NCBI GenBank assembly: GCA_016765295.1
Contig: JAESQF010000036.1
Location: 20,438 to 84,437 of the forward strand
Origin: Oleispira sp.
Lineage (GTDB): Bacteria; Pseudomonadota; Gammaproteobacteria; Pseudomonadales; Oceanobacteraceae
Reading direction: 5' to 3'
Length of the DNA stretch: 64,000 bases
Shown here: in pieces, positions 18,131 to 29,087 of the stretch
Layout: the number at the start of each line of letters is the position of its first letter
Numbering within the stretch: position 1 is the first letter of the stretch
Program-made: the position numbers and the translations under genes
The notes under the pieces: generated by a model
The model's input: the letters and a program-made list of their open reading frames with translations, nothing else
Told to the model about the DNA's origin: nothing
Databases searched by the model: none

Positions 18131-18979
18131 TTACTTCTGTGCGCTCACGCCCATTAGGTGTGCGACTTTTTTCACATTTTTGAAGCCCGCAGCTTTTAAT
18201 CTACGGATCACGCCATCGACAAAACTGCTGCCTGTTTTTATTACATGAGGATTGCCGGTGTAATGGAACAATTTCCCGCCATGGCGCAATACTCGGTAAA
18301 TTTCTCGATAGAACTCTTCGCTGTAAAGCTCGCCAGCGAGGGAAAAGCGTGGTGGATCGTGAACAACCGCATCGAAAGAAGACGCCGCCATGGTCTGAAT
18401 CAACTCATAGCTACTGCCCTGTTTTTGCACAATGCCTTCGTTAGCCAAATCTTTGGACCAAGGATTCTGCGCGCGCAGCCCCATCACCTCAGGACTCAGC
18501 TCGATCGTTAAAACCTCACTCGCGCCTAGACGATGAGCCGCGATGGCCGCATATCCTAAACCGCTACAGCAATCCAGCACCTTGTCACCCTGACTCACCG
18601 CCTGCTGAGCCATCTCAGAAGCACTGGTAAAAGGATCAGTTCCTTTTGAGATATGCATTTTAACGCCGCTAATTTCTAGTAGCGGTGCGCCACTTGTCGG
18701 CGCCAGTTTGTAGTAACCAACGCTGCGATCTTCCAACGGATCCATTCCACCATCTTCGCAAAGGTAGATTCTTCCAGTCTTCTTAACCATCTTTTTGAGT
18801 TCGGCGATAGTGAACTTATTGTCCTCATCGAGTACAAGTTCCTTATCAATTAGAGAGAAGTCCTGCTCAGATATATTAAGATCCGTGGACAGGCGGACAC
18901 TGGAAAGCCCCTTAGTAATGGCTTCCAGAGCTTGTTTGGCATTGTCTGAATGTAGATAGTAGCTGAGCATGTGGTTCAA
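18131..18979 (-). CDS. SAM-dependent class I methyltransferase
   Basis: A 282-residue protein. Residues about 130-282 form a Rossmann-fold methyltransferase: motif I DKVLDCCSGLGYAA, an acidic strand (VLTIELSPEV), motif IV VVHDPPRFS, and the late FHYTGNPH strand. The DPPR motif is shared with methyltransferases acting on exocyclic nitrogens and with archaeal homologues. The N-terminal 110 residues are a separate alpha/beta region that includes a KKTGRIYLCEDGGMDPL loop. The substrate cannot be assigned. It lies 32 bases upstream of the Nramp-like gene on the same strand. Confidence 0.75.
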   Translation of the reverse strand: MNHMLSYYLHSDNAKQALEAITKGLSSVRLSTDLNISEQDFSLIDKELVLDEDNKFTIAELKKMVKKTGRIYLCEDGGMDPLEDRSVGYYKLAPTSGAPLLEISGVKMHISKGTDPFTSASEMAQQAVSQGDKVLDCCSGLGYAAIAAHRLGASEVLTIELSPEVMGLRAQNPWSKDLANEGIVQKQGSSYELIQTMAASSFDAVVHDPPRFSLAGELYSEEFYREIYRVLRHGGKLFHYTGNPHVIKTGSSFVDGVIRRLKAAGFKNVKKVAHLMGVSAQK

Positions 18980-19038
18980 TTGTCTAATTAGAAATATTGC
19001 GCGCAGTATACACCTTCGGCTTTAGCGTGTGACGAATC

Positions 19039-20406
19039 TTAGCGATGCATTCTCATTCTAACGTTCGTCGGTGAAAAATAGCCTTTAGCAGGTGCGGTCA
19101 TCGAATGCTCGATTTTATCAATCGCGATCCCCTGTATATAATAATTTCTTTTCTTTAAGTCACTAAATGAATCCACGGCAGTCATGACCACAGGTATATC
19201 TTCATAATATACAGAATAGCGCTGAGGAACCCGCCACAACTCCCCGTGATCATCATAGATATCTGACAATATAATTCCCCAGGTATCTTCATCAATATAA
19301 AACGTCCTGCGATTATAAATATGCTTTTTTCCCGCTTTCAAAATGGCATCAACAACCCAAACCCGGTGCTTTTCGTAGCGAGTATATTTAGGGTTAATAT
19401 GATGGCGGGTAAGTAGCTCATCATGGTCTTCTAAAGTTTGCTGCAAAACCCCATTATTGTACGGAATATACATCTCTTTAATGCCTTTCAGTTGCCAATC
19501 ATATCGATCCATCGCACCGTTAAACATATCGATTTCGTCCATCATCCTGAGCCCATCAGAAGTGAAGGTTGGCGCATCGTAGCCCATTACGGGAGAGCGG
19601 CGTAAACGACGCTGCCCCGCCAGATACATCCAAGACTGCCGAGGTTTAATAATGGGCTTCATAGATTCGTGAGAAAGATAAGCACCACCGGCAATGCTAG
19701 CGGGTGCTTTAATATACGACAGGTAATAGATGTAACGCCAATCATCCAATTTGGGTTGACGATCTTTGTTATGATAAACCGAATAAGCCTCCAGCATATT
19801 TTGAATAATGCTGTAGCGTCCATCACTGCCAACAATACTTTCAAGAGTATCCAGCTTAAAGAATAACCCCTTCCAGCGTAACTGATGATTCCACATAACC
19901 TCTTTCGCGCTTGCAGGAATAGGGAATGGAGTACCTTGCCAAGCAAAAGTAACCTCCTCACCATCGTCGCTAATTTTTGCCTCAAGTGCATTTTTATAAG
20001 CGTTGTCGTATAACCACTGTGGGTAGACTGCAGTGCGATGAGATGGGTATACCGGAATATTGAATGAGTCAGGATAAGCTGCGATCAGCTTTTGCAAGCC
20101 CGCACTGAGCGAACTTCGGTGATCATTAACATTTGCATGATCGATAACAAAGAGTGGCTTTTCTTTTTCAATCTCTCGCAGCCATTGGCTATGACTTTTT
20201 TTATCACTGTACTGATTACTCCAGGCAGGGATGCTGCCGTCAGCACTGCCTTTTCGAATAGCGCCTATCGGTGTTAAGTCAGTCTTAAGTCTATTTGCTT
20301 GTTCAATGGTGACAGAGGCTTGCAACCCCACAGCAGAAAAACAAATGGCAATGATCAATAATATTGTTAACTTATTAGAACGGCTAGTATGAGCGTTATT
20401 TTTCAT
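19039..20406 (-). CDS. DUF1329-family exported protein
   Basis: A 455-residue secreted protein with a signal peptide (hydrophobic [17 protein letters not shown], cleavage near residue 31). The DUF1329 hallmarks are the N-terminal [21 protein letters not shown], the ADGxxxW region replaced by [15 protein letters not shown], the [13 protein letters not shown] segment and the [21 protein letters not shown] strand pair. The family has a LolB-like fold, lies in the outer membrane or periplasm and is often next to RND/DUF1302 lipid-transport genes. Here instead its start overlaps the 3' end of a hybrid kinase by 11 bases. Confidence 0.85.
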   Translation of the reverse strand: MKNNAHTSRSNKLTILLIIAICFSAVGLQASVTIEQANRLKTDLTPIGAIRKGSADGSIPAWSNQYSDKKSHSQWLREIEKEKPLFVIDHANVNDHRSSLSAGLQKLIAAYPDSFNIPVYPSHRTAVYPQWLYDNAYKNALEAKISDDGEEVTFAWQGTPFPIPASAKEVMWNHQLRWKGLFFKLDTLESIVGSDGRYSIIQNMLEAYSVYHNKDRQPKLDDWRYIYYLSYIKAPASIAGGAYLSHESMKPIIKPRQSWMYLAGQRRLRRSPVMGYDAPTFTSDGLRMMDEIDMFNGAMDRYDWQLKGIKEMYIPYNNGVLQQTLEDHDELLTRHHINPKYTRYEKHRVWVVDAILKAGKKHIYNRRTFYIDEDTWGIILSDIYDDHGELWRVPQRYSVYYEDIPVVMTAVDSFSDLKKRNYYIQGIAIDKIEHSMTAPAKGYFSPTNVRMRMHR

Positions 20407-22645
20407 TTATTAATACCTTGGCAATCAATTTTTCTAATTCATTAATTGCTAACGGTTTCGTCAAAAATCCCTGCATCCCTGCACCCAAAGCATTTTCCTC
20501 ATATCCTTTCAGGGCATGCGCAGTCAGAGCAATAACAGGAATTTTATCCCGTTGCTGCTCCTCCTCCCACTGCCGAATTTTATGAGTTGCGCTAATGCCA
20601 TCTAAAACAGGCATCTCCCAATCCATCAATATCAAATCATAAGCATCAGGATTATCACAATAATGGCTAACAGCCTGCTCACCATTATTCGCTAATGAAA
20701 AACTGATATTTAGGCGCTTCAAAAGGCCCTTAATCACCATCTGATTAACCTTATTATCTTCTGCTACCAAAACATGAATACCAGACAGGTCTATCTTCTC
20801 AATCGAAGCTAAAGCAACCTGCTTATCCTGCCATTGAATAACCGTTGTCTCGTTAGCGGCTTTTAGCGGTAAAGTAAACCAAAACTCGGAGCCTCCACAG
20901 TCTCTATTTTTTGCACCGATCTCGCCTTTCATAAGACTCACCAATTCTCTCGAAATCGCCAGTCCTAATCCAGTACCTCCATATTTTCTGGTTATCGATG
21001 AATCCGCCTGTTCAAAAGCCGAAAATAACAAATCGGCATCGTCTTTAATGCCAATACCACTATCAATGACAGATAGTTTAAGAAATTTACGCTTCCCCTC
21101 AGACTCAATAGTAACTTTAATAATAATGCTGCCTTCATCAGTAAACTTAACCGCATTACTAACAAAATTTAGTATTATCTGCCGAATACGAGTAGGATCC
21201 CCCAATATAGCAATAGGTAACTCTGAACTGATATCTGAAGTCAGTATCAGTTCTTTCTTGCGTGCTAGAGAAGTAAATATAACAAGGCTATTCTCTACCA
21301 ATTCAAATATGTTAAAACTGACAGATTCTATTTCAAGCTTACCTGCTTCTATTTTTGAATAATCCAAAATATCATTAATAATGGCTAGCAAAGACTGGCT
21401 GGATAATTGGATGGTCGATAAATATTGCCTTTGCTCTTCATCCAGCTGGGTGCCACTCAAAAGCTCCGCCATGCCCATTACTCCATTAATGGGCGTTCGT
21501 ATTTCATGACTCATACTGGCGAGAAATTCACTCTTTGCCAAAGTAGCCGCTTCTGCAATCATTCGTTTTTTCTGAGTAAATACTTGTAATTTTGTTTCTT
21601 TTCGATCAAGAATATAGATATAAACAACAACCGACAAAGCCAACAGAAATCCTAGTAGGTAATACAACTGAAGATTCTTCAATGCATTAATTTGAAAAGT
21701 ATAGCGCTTAGATACGACCTCAAGAATCTCACTTCTGATCCCCTGCAAGCTATCAATTTTATTTGATGACTCTTTATAATAATCTTGCCAATAAAAATTA
21801 ATATCATCACTCTGAATAATCTGCTCATCAAGATACTGAGCCAAATCTGCGATATGACGAAACTCATCGATAGATATTTCGACATCTGAATTATTCGTCG
21901 ATTCCAGAGTGACAATATCAGAGATCTTCTTAGGCAATACATCTGAATATAAGGTCAAATTATCAAACGCTATTTCAAGCTGCTCCCCTCCTTTGGAAGT
22001 CACATAACTACGACTAACAAAATAGCTGCCATAAGCACGAACAATGCCCGTAAAGTAATAGAGGTCTTTTAACTCTTCCAGCGCAAAGAATAGAAGTTGG
22101 GTAGACATATTATCTTCATCAAAGAAAAGCCCCCCTTGATCCGCAAGTCTCTCCTGAATTTTATAGAGTTCACGCACAAATTGATGATGCTGATCAAAGG
22201 TAATCGTCTCGGCCCCCATCTCAAAACCAACATTAATATTCAAGGATTTAAGACGATTTTCAACCTGAGAGAGCAATGTTTTATTTAAATAGGAGCTATT
22301 ACTCAGATAAGCTTGGTTTTCATCCTCACTCAACTTAAGCAATAACTGTTGCTTATGATTAAAATAGTGATCCGTCGCTTTCTGATCATGGCCATAAGAA
22401 GCAACAATACTGTAGTCACGATATTCTTCGGCTAAGACTATTAACTCATTAAAGTTCTGAATGATTTGTAAATTGGCAGCCCTATCTCGTAAAGATTCGA
22501 TCTGTCCATATTGCGAGATCATGCTGTTAACCCAAATTACGATAAAAGGCACAACCAGTAGAAAGAAGAACAGGCCAAATTTACTCGTCAATGAGCCATA
22601 TTTAGAGCTTGAATCATTTGATTTATAGCCACCAACTGAATTCAT
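20396..22645 (-). CDS. Hybrid sensor histidine kinase / response regulator
   Basis: A 749-residue membrane kinase. Helix 1 (residues about 26-44) and helix 2 (about 327-346) bracket a long helical sensor of 280 residues. Then come HisKA (phospho-acceptor His380 in [17 protein letters not shown]), a HATPase domain ([34 protein letters not shown]) and a C-terminal receiver (Asp675 in [13 protein letters not shown], switch lysine in [11 protein letters not shown]). No DNA-binding output is present, so the signal must pass to another regulator, perhaps through an Hpt protein encoded elsewhere. The stop overlaps the DUF1329 gene, so the two are coupled. Confidence 0.93.
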   Translation of the reverse strand: MNSVGGYKSNDSSSKYGSLTSKFGLFFFLLVVPFIVIWVNSMISQYGQIESLRDRAANLQIIQNFNELIVLAEEYRDYSIVASYGHDQKATDHYFNHKQQLLLKLSEDENQAYLSNSSYLNKTLLSQVENRLKSLNINVGFEMGAETITFDQHHQFVRELYKIQERLADQGGLFFDEDNMSTQLLFFALEELKDLYYFTGIVRAYGSYFVSRSYVTSKGGEQLEIAFDNLTLYSDVLPKKISDIVTLESTNNSDVEISIDEFRHIADLAQYLDEQIIQSDDINFYWQDYYKESSNKIDSLQGIRSEILEVVSKRYTFQINALKNLQLYYLLGFLLALSVVVYIYILDRKETKLQVFTQKKRMIAEAATLAKSEFLASMSHEIRTPINGVMGMAELLSGTQLDEEQRQYLSTIQLSSQSLLAIINDILDYSKIEAGKLEIESVSFNIFELVENSLVIFTSLARKKELILTSDISSELPIAILGDPTRIRQIILNFVSNAVKFTDEGSIIIKVTIESEGKRKFLKLSVIDSGIGIKDDADLLFSAFEQADSSITRKYGGTGLGLAISRELVSLMKGEIGAKNRDCGGSEFWFTLPLKAANETTVIQWQDKQVALASIEKIDLSGIHVLVAEDNKVNQMVIKGLLKRLNISFSLANNGEQAVSHYCDNPDAYDLILMDWEMPVLDGISATHKIRQWEEEQQRDKIPVIALTAHALKGYEENALGAGMQGFLTKPLAINELEKLIAKVLINEK

Positions 22646-22871
22646 ATAAAGCCTTCAAAAAAATACTTCAATGCTTAACCACGCCAATTACATTTTGCTA
22701 AGGGATTTCAAACAGATGTACCTATACTAACGATAGACGGGGATCAGTATAATTTATAGTTTTTAGCGCTTTGAATATCATGAACATGGGCGAATAACTG
22801 TTATTTCTTAACTAAGAATCAGCTGGTAATAACTAAAAGGAATATAACCCTGAAGATTTAGTTGTCCGCGA

Positions 22872-22899
22872 ACTAAATACTAAATACTAAATACTAAAT
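22872..22899. repeat. Four exact ACTAAAT copies across the chemoreceptor stop codon
   Basis: Four perfect 7-base ACTAAAT units run from 22872 to 22899. The stop codon of the minus-strand chemoreceptor (22887-22889) lies inside the array. Seven is not a multiple of three, so changes in copy number could alter the 3' end but not much of the protein. Confidence 0.9.
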
Positions 22900-24914
22900 T
22901 TTACCGTCAATTGTTGAAGCTCAATACCTAACTTAGCCAAACTTGCTGTTGCAGAAGATGACTGCTGAGCGCCAGAAGAAGTTTCATTAGCTATATCTGA
23001 AATATTAGTGATATTACGATTAATTTCATCTGATGTTACGCTTTGCTGTTCTGCCGCACTGGCGATTTGAGTACTCATTTCTGTAATTTGCTCTACAGCA
23101 TTAGAGATTGCAGAAAGAGAGCTGCCTGCTTTGACTGCCTGCTCAACAACAGTACGAGCTTGGTCACGACTACAAACTATTTCTTCTACGGCTTTACGTG
23201 AACCAGACTGAAGCCTTTCAATGACCAGGTTAATCTCCTTAGTCGATTCTTGAGTTCGCCCCGCTAGTGAGCGAACCTCTTCCGCGACTACCGTAAAACC
23301 ACGCCCCTGTTCACCTGCCCGGGCAGCCTCAATAGCGGCATTTAATGCTAATAAATTTGTTTGATCTGCCATCCCTTTGATAACATCGAGAACGGTATTG
23401 ATATTATCACTCTCTTGCTCTAAAAGCTGAATCACAGCGGTCGAATTTTCTAGCTGTAAAGCGAGCTGCTGAGCAGCCTCCACCACATCATTTACAGATT
23501 CCACACCTTTAAACGTTTCACTATTCGCCTCATGCGCTGCACGTGCAGTGCTAACGATATTTTCACTTACTTCTTGCACCGTGATACTCATTTCATTCAT
23601 GGCTGTAGCAACCTGACTCGTTTGAGACTGCTGCTCATAAATATTACTGCTCGTTTTCTCTGTAATATCAGAAAGTTTTTTGGATGAATTCGCCACATGT
23701 TGAGAAGAGGTTGTTATTTTAGAAATTACCGCTGAAAATTCTTCTGCCATATTATTAAAGCTGTTGGCTACTTGAGTCATTTCGTCTTTAGATTCCAAAT
23801 GTATCCGGCTGCTTAAATCACCACTGGCTAATTTCTTAGCAGCATTATTAATTACATTAATGCTCTGAAAAACCGAATAGTAAAAGCCAAAGAACAGATA
23901 AATAACCAAAATGACCACTGAAGAGACAATGATAACTGCTGTATTCATTTTTAAACGATTTAATTGAATTCGTGAAATAAACAACCCATCGAGTTTTGGC
24001 ACTAGGGCATCATAAAGTTTAAAGGAACCACTAATAGCATTGGTAGCAGTATCGAACATGACATTACTATCGATGTTAATATTTTTCGAATCCAACAACT
24101 CATTTTTCAATAATGACTGTATTTCTTGAACTGCCGTATTATTAAGATCCGTTGATTGCCTCAACTCATTGCTAAGATTTAAATTATTATTATAGGCACT
24201 TTCTAATCCAGACCGAACCCCCTTAAAATAAATATTAATATTATTAGAAAGAACGGCAAGTCGGACATAGGATTTATTATCAGCAAAACCTCCATCAGAA
24301 GCAACGTTTGTACCCATTGCCCTTGCTTGGCCCATGTATTCCATCATACTTGGTAAGCCAGAGGCTATGGCTGCACTCATATAATAACTATCAATATAAG
24401 GATCCAAAGTGAGTTTTGACGTGTCAGCAATGTGTATCATTAATGCAAGCATATCGTTAATCATAGTACTGTGAGCCCTGATAGACTCCTGCCCTGAAAC
24501 ACTCATGGCATTAGATCTAATATAACTCCACTGCTTTACAATCACATCTATCGACTTACCAGAGTCGAGTTTCTGGCCAAGATTATTGTCGACTTCTTTT
24601 AGATCATTAAACTTTTTATCAATTATCTTGCGCAGCTCGACTATACGTCCTTGAAACTCTTTAGCTCCTCCTAAATAGGCAGCAACCACCCCCCGATGCT
24701 GCTGAACATATTCTAGTGGCTGTCTTATCGATTCAATATACCTTAGCCCAGCCCTTTCTTGTTCAAGAAAGTTGATATCATTATTTATGGTAGAAATTAG
24801 ACGAGTGCTCAGGATGACAATAGGTATCATAACGATCACAAAGATAATAAAAAATTTAATTGGATAGCGTACATTACCCATTAACTTTATGCCTGGGTAG
24901 AATATTTTATACAT
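22887..24914 (-). CDS. Methyl-accepting chemotaxis protein
   Basis: A 675-residue transmembrane chemoreceptor. Helix 1 spans about residues 21-40, a 275-residue helical periplasmic sensor includes a [14 protein letters not shown] segment that recalls NIT-type ligand domains, and helix 2 is near residues 318-340. A HAMP domain follows, then the cytoplasmic signalling coiled coil with the conserved tip ([20 protein letters not shown]). It would bind CheA/CheW and modulate swimming. It is clustered with a c-di-GMP type protein and a NIT-domain kinase, but no other che genes appear here. The ligand is unknown. Confidence 0.92.
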   Translation of the reverse strand: MYKIFYPGIKLMGNVRYPIKFFIIFVIVMIPIVILSTRLISTINNDINFLEQERAGLRYIESIRQPLEYVQQHRGVVAAYLGGAKEFQGRIVELRKIIDKKFNDLKEVDNNLGQKLDSGKSIDVIVKQWSYIRSNAMSVSGQESIRAHSTMINDMLALMIHIADTSKLTLDPYIDSYYMSAAIASGLPSMMEYMGQARAMGTNVASDGGFADNKSYVRLAVLSNNINIYFKGVRSGLESAYNNNLNLSNELRQSTDLNNTAVQEIQSLLKNELLDSKNINIDSNVMFDTATNAISGSFKLYDALVPKLDGLFISRIQLNRLKMNTAVIIVSSVVILVIYLFFGFYYSVFQSINVINNAAKKLASGDLSSRIHLESKDEMTQVANSFNNMAEEFSAVISKITTSSQHVANSSKKLSDITEKTSSNIYEQQSQTSQVATAMNEMSITVQEVSENIVSTARAAHEANSETFKGVESVNDVVEAAQQLALQLENSTAVIQLLEQESDNINTVLDVIKGMADQTNLLALNAAIEAARAGEQGRGFTVVAEEVRSLAGRTQESTKEINLVIERLQSGSRKAVEEIVCSRDQARTVVEQAVKAGSSLSAISNAVEQITEMSTQIASAAEQQSVTSDEINRNITNISDIANETSSGAQQSSSATASLAKLGIELQQLTVKFSI

Positions 24915-24941
24915 AGAATTAAGTCCTTTTCTATAGATACT

Positions 24942-26228
24942 TTATGCGTAATGCACATTCAAATAGTTAATATTATTTTCACTTGCACTTAGGTATATAG
25001 GCCTTCCGGATAAACACCCTTTAACCAAAAGGCCTTTCACTTTAATACCTAATATCATCTCTTTCTGTTTTATATTATCAACACCTTCGATTACAACAAT
25101 AAGATCCCGGCGATCACATGAATGAATTAAAGATAAAAAATTACCGAGCTTACTAGGGCTAGCATCTACACTAGCAAGAAAGCTTTTATTAATTTTCACA
25201 ACGTCAATATCTAGATTACGAATACGATCTAGATTTGTATATCCACTACGAGTATCGTCGATAGAAATCCTAATACCTTGTTGTTTTAACCAGAGAAAAT
25301 ATTCAACTAACTCATCAGAATATAATAAAGTTAAACATGTATCTTCGACCTCAAGAATAAGCTTTGATCTTTTTATGCCAGCTTTATCAATCAAATAAAA
25401 TACATGTTTAATTAAATCAATATTAACAACTTTTAGTAAACTTAAATTAATGGAAAAACAAACGTTACTAAAGGCATACTTCCTCCCGAGGTAGAATGCT
25501 ACAAACTGTTTAACTACATAGGTTGCTACTTCAAATAAATAGTTGTTTTTTTCTGCCAATTCAACAATAGCTAAAGAGCCAATCTCCCCATATTTTTTAT
25601 GTTTCCAGTAAGGTTGAATTTCTAACACTTCTACTTTATTCGCATCCATATTAACAATGGGCTGCCCAAAAATTTGTAATTCATTATGTATCAACGCGTA
25701 TTTCAACTCATCAAACTGTTGTTTCTCGCTGCAATCACGCCAACAACATTTAAAACCTACATCGGTAACAGCCTGAGTTTTAGCAAGACTCAATTCAGCT
25801 TCGGCTCTTGTTAATAAAACCTTGCTATTTTTTACATCCATCGACATTTCGACATATCCGACAGATACCTTCATATAAATTTCGTCTAGATCAACTTTTA
25901 CTGGCCGGTGTAATTCACTATGTAATTTATCTAAATTTTCTAATGGTGACGAACTGGTGTTTTCTCTAACGATAGTGGCAAAATGATCACTGGAAAGTCG
26001 ATAAATGGAGCTGAATGTATTTATACAGGTGATTAAACGATCACTGATTCTTTGGCTGACAACTCGACCAATCTCGTCAGCCGATGAATTTTTCAGTCCT
26101 GATATTTCGTTAACCCTTAGTAGTAGAAGTGAAAAATTTGTGCCATTTTCTCTGAAGTCGACAATATAATTATCGATATCTTTTAAAAAAACTGTACAGC
26201 TACTGCCTAATCCATCACCTTCATCCAT
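24942..26228 (-). CDS. Degenerate GGDEF-EAL protein (c-di-GMP binding or hydrolysis)
   Basis: A 428-residue soluble protein with a GGDEF-like half and an EAL half. The GGDEF active site is replaced by SSDHF (residues 79-83), so cyclase activity is unlikely. The EAL domain keeps most metal ligands: E203 (EIQ in place of EAL), N261, E293, D324-D325, K345 and E381. It loses the usual DFG loop (DDTRSGY) and has Lys403 where a glutamine is normal. It may be a weak phosphodiesterase or a c-di-GMP receptor. It starts 27 bases upstream of the chemoreceptor gene, so they form an operon. Confidence 0.85.
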   Translation of the reverse strand: MDEGDGLGSSCTVFLKDIDNYIVDFRENGTNFSLLLLRVNEISGLKNSSADEIGRVVSQRISDRLITCINTFSSIYRLSSDHFATIVRENTSSSPLENLDKLHSELHRPVKVDLDEIYMKVSVGYVEMSMDVKNSKVLLTRAEAELSLAKTQAVTDVGFKCCWRDCSEKQQFDELKYALIHNELQIFGQPIVNMDANKVEVLEIQPYWKHKKYGEIGSLAIVELAEKNNYLFEVATYVVKQFVAFYLGRKYAFSNVCFSINLSLLKVVNIDLIKHVFYLIDKAGIKRSKLILEVEDTCLTLLYSDELVEYFLWLKQQGIRISIDDTRSGYTNLDRIRNLDIDVVKINKSFLASVDASPSKLGNFLSLIHSCDRRDLIVVIEGVDNIKQKEMILGIKVKGLLVKGCLSGRPIYLSASENNINYLNVHYA

Positions 26229-26570
26229 GGTTAAATCTCTTTATTACAATAACAATCAGGTCCCAGCCCCTTAAACACTCGGCTTCACTTCGTGCCCTTA
26301 GGTCTGAATCTCTCTAGTAGTCAATACAAAAATAGTATCTTTTTGATTTAAAAACAGCTTAGGACAACAAATCGGGATATTCTCCCTACTATTTGGCTAT
26401 AAAATTAATGATAATTTGATTAGAATCAACGACTCTATAATTAAGAAGATTATAATTGGTGGGTTGTGCTGGAAGGAACCAGCTTATTAATTTCCATAAC
26501 TACATTGAGTTAATATAAATATAACTTAGGAAGATTTATTTATTGAAGTCCTTTTAACTCAGGGTTCATA
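26229..26570. other. Divergent intergenic region between EAL and NIT-kinase genes
   Basis: These 342 AT-rich bases separate two divergent signalling transcripts. No protein-coding frame was seen. One short hairpin with arms GCTGG/CCAGC (26468-26483) is followed by TTATT about 90 bases before the kinase start; it could be an attenuator or chance. Both promoters must lie here. Confidence 0.6.
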
Positions 26571-29087
26571 ATGTCACTAGCACCTAATAAAAATAAGCAC
26601 TCAAGCAACAAAAATGAATTCCTTTCTCTAAAGTCATTTTTTAAAACACACAAAACAAAATTAACACTTCTGTTTTTCATCCCATTCTTAATCTTCTTAT
26701 TAACCTCCCTATTTCAGATAAAGCGTTTATCTGAGCATGCCGATAAGATTTCAGGCTTAGAACAACTAACAAACCTGGCCATTCAACTCAGTGAACTGTT
26801 GCATGATTCACAAAAAGAACGCGGACATACAGGAATATATCTTTCAAGTGGAGGATCCAAGCACCTTTCCGAACTAACAGAACAGCGTAGGTTAACGGAT
26901 AAAATACTATTAGAGTTGGTTGAACATACGTCAATATCTAAAAGTAAGTACGCAGGATTGGCATTCCCATCATTATTGAATAGTCTTAGAATTCAGTTCG
27001 ATAGCTTACCTAAACATCGACAAGGAGTGACTAACCTATCTTTAGATCTAGATACTGGAATACAATACTACACTGATCTTAACCAACAAATTCTTGATGT
27101 AATCGGAATAATGGTTAACGAAAGCGTCGAGCCTCAACTGACCAAGAAATTTTTAGCTTATGTCTACTTTATTAAAGCCAAAGAAAAAGCAGGGATAGAA
27201 CGAGCTAGGCTTAGTTCCGTATTTATCCGAGGCTATTTTTTAGCTAATGACTATCAAGATTTCATCCAGGTTATTGCCCAACAATCACTATATAACCATG
27301 AATTCTACTCACTGGCCACTCCAGATCAGCGGCTTAATTTCAATAAAATAATGCTGAGCGATCTTAATATAAAGACACTTCATTATCGTGACATCGCGCA
27401 TAAATACGCAGAAGATGGAGGGTTCTATATCAATGAAAACACTTGGTTTGAGGTTCAATCACAAAAGATAAATGCATTAAAAACGTTAGAAATTCAGATC
27501 GCAGAAAATTTATTAACCACCTCAAAAAGACTTAAATCAAAAAGCAACAAAGAGATGTGGTTATGGATAACACTACTAATCTCAATAACTTTGGTTGTTA
27601 TAATCATAGGTCTATTATTGATACAAGGTATTAACCGAACATTTTTGCAAAGACTCAAAGGATACAGGGATTTATTTGAAAATAGCTCTTCGGGAATGGC
27701 CGTTATCAACATAGAGAATAGGCATTTCGTATACTGCAATAGTTACTTTAGTAAAATGACAGGTTTCAATCAAAAAGAGATTTTCAACATTACTTTTAAA
27801 GACATCCTCACTGATGAAACACACGACAACACCAATTCATTATTAAACAAACTGATAACCGGTGAAATTACTCACATAGAAAAGCTAGCACTTAAACACT
27901 ACAATGGCAGTACTTTTTATACCGAACTATCTGCCTTCCCTATTTTAATTAGCGATAAAAACTACATCGCAGTGAATATCAATGACATTACTGAGCGCTT
28001 AAATTCAGAGAATCAATTAAAAAGATCTGAAAGTAGTTTAAAATCAATTTTGAATAGTTTGAATGTGTCTGTTGTTGTTGTAGATATAAATACAAAATCA
28101 ACAATATACCTAAATGACTTAGCGGAGAAAACGTTTAAGTCAGAAAATACTTTAGAGCCAAACTGGCCTCAGCTTGCTATGGACTACTATTCGCAACCAA
28201 GCTTTTTTAGTTGCTGTAATAAAAAAGACATTCAACAACAACTATACCACCAAGATAACAAACACTGGTACCAAGTCACCAGTCGAGTTGTTAATTGGCA
28301 TGATAATCGAGAAGTCTGCCTGAGAATGTTAGAAGATATTACTGATCGATATGACGCTGAATATAAAAATCGTGATTTACTCATAGAAAATCGCAGACTG
28401 GCACTCCGTAATTATAGCTTACAAGAACAAGAGCGAAAGGAATTAGCGGCAGACCTACACGATCAGCTAGGACAAATGATGTTAGGTATCAGACTTCAAG
28501 CTGAATGTATTATCAGCAGTGTAAAAGGCAAAGGAAGAGATAAAGATAAAAACCTAGAATCTTCTGCCCAGAATATTATAAGCACGAGTGCTGCATTAAT
28601 GGAGTCAGTACAGATTATCACCAAGCGGTTACGCCCGATCATTCTCGATCAATTAGGAATAGAAGAAGCACTAAGTGACCTTATTCAAGAATGGCAGCAA
28701 TTAAATAAATCAACGGTATATGAATTTAATGCTTTTGATCTTCCAGATATAATAGAAGATCAAATCAGCATAACTATCTATCGTATAGCTCAAGAAGCCC
28801 TCACTAATATCCATAAGCACGCATCTGCACAGAATGTTGAGATCTTTATTAAATACAATCCCGTAACCCCTGATTTTAAATATTCAGAAATAGAACTAAG
28901 GATTTGTGATGATGGTATTGGATTGAATGAAAATACACTTAGAGGTAATGGTATGGGACTAGTGAATATGCGAGAAAGAGTAGAAGCACTGGGGGGGGTA
29001 TTTAAATTAGATAATTCTGATAGCAATGGTGTAAATATTTTAGTTTCTATCCCACTAGAGAATAGCGAGGAAGCAGTATGCCATTAG
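26571..29087 (+). CDS. NIT-PAS-PAS sensor histidine kinase, NarX/LuxR-partner class
   Basis: An 838-residue membrane kinase. Helix 1 (about 31-48) and helix 2 (about 323-345) flank a NIT (nitrate/nitrite-sensing) domain recognised by the conserved HDSQKERGHTGIYLSSGG helix (residues 78-95). Two PAS domains follow (about 362-475 and 483-605), then HisKA_3 with His630 in AADLHDQLGQMML, and a HATPase domain ending GNGMGLVNMRERVEALGG. It pairs with the next gene, whose start overlaps its stop by ten bases. The NIT domain suggests control by nitrate, nitrite or a similar anion. Confidence 0.93.
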   Translation: MSLAPNKNKHSSNKNEFLSLKSFFKTHKTKLTLLFFIPFLIFLLTSLFQIKRLSEHADKISGLEQLTNLAIQLSELLHDSQKERGHTGIYLSSGGSKHLSELTEQRRLTDKILLELVEHTSISKSKYAGLAFPSLLNSLRIQFDSLPKHRQGVTNLSLDLDTGIQYYTDLNQQILDVIGIMVNESVEPQLTKKFLAYVYFIKAKEKAGIERARLSSVFIRGYFLANDYQDFIQVIAQQSLYNHEFYSLATPDQRLNFNKIMLSDLNIKTLHYRDIAHKYAEDGGFYINENTWFEVQSQKINALKTLEIQIAENLLTTSKRLKSKSNKEMWLWITLLISITLVVIIIGLLLIQGINRTFLQRLKGYRDLFENSSSGMAVINIENRHFVYCNSYFSKMTGFNQKEIFNITFKDILTDETHDNTNSLLNKLITGEITHIEKLALKHYNGSTFYTELSAFPILISDKNYIAVNINDITERLNSENQLKRSESSLKSILNSLNVSVVVVDINTKSTIYLNDLAEKTFKSENTLEPNWPQLAMDYYSQPSFFSCCNKKDIQQQLYHQDNKHWYQVTSRVVNWHDNREVCLRMLEDITDRYDAEYKNRDLLIENRRLALRNYSLQEQERKELAADLHDQLGQMMLGIRLQAECIISSVKGKGRDKDKNLESSAQNIISTSAALMESVQIITKRLRPIILDQLGIEEALSDLIQEWQQLNKSTVYEFNAFDLPDIIEDQISITIYRIAQEALTNIHKHASAQNVEIFIKYNPVTPDFKYSEIELRICDDGIGLNENTLRGNGMGLVNMRERVEALGGVFKLDNSDSNGVNILVSIPLENSEEAVCH

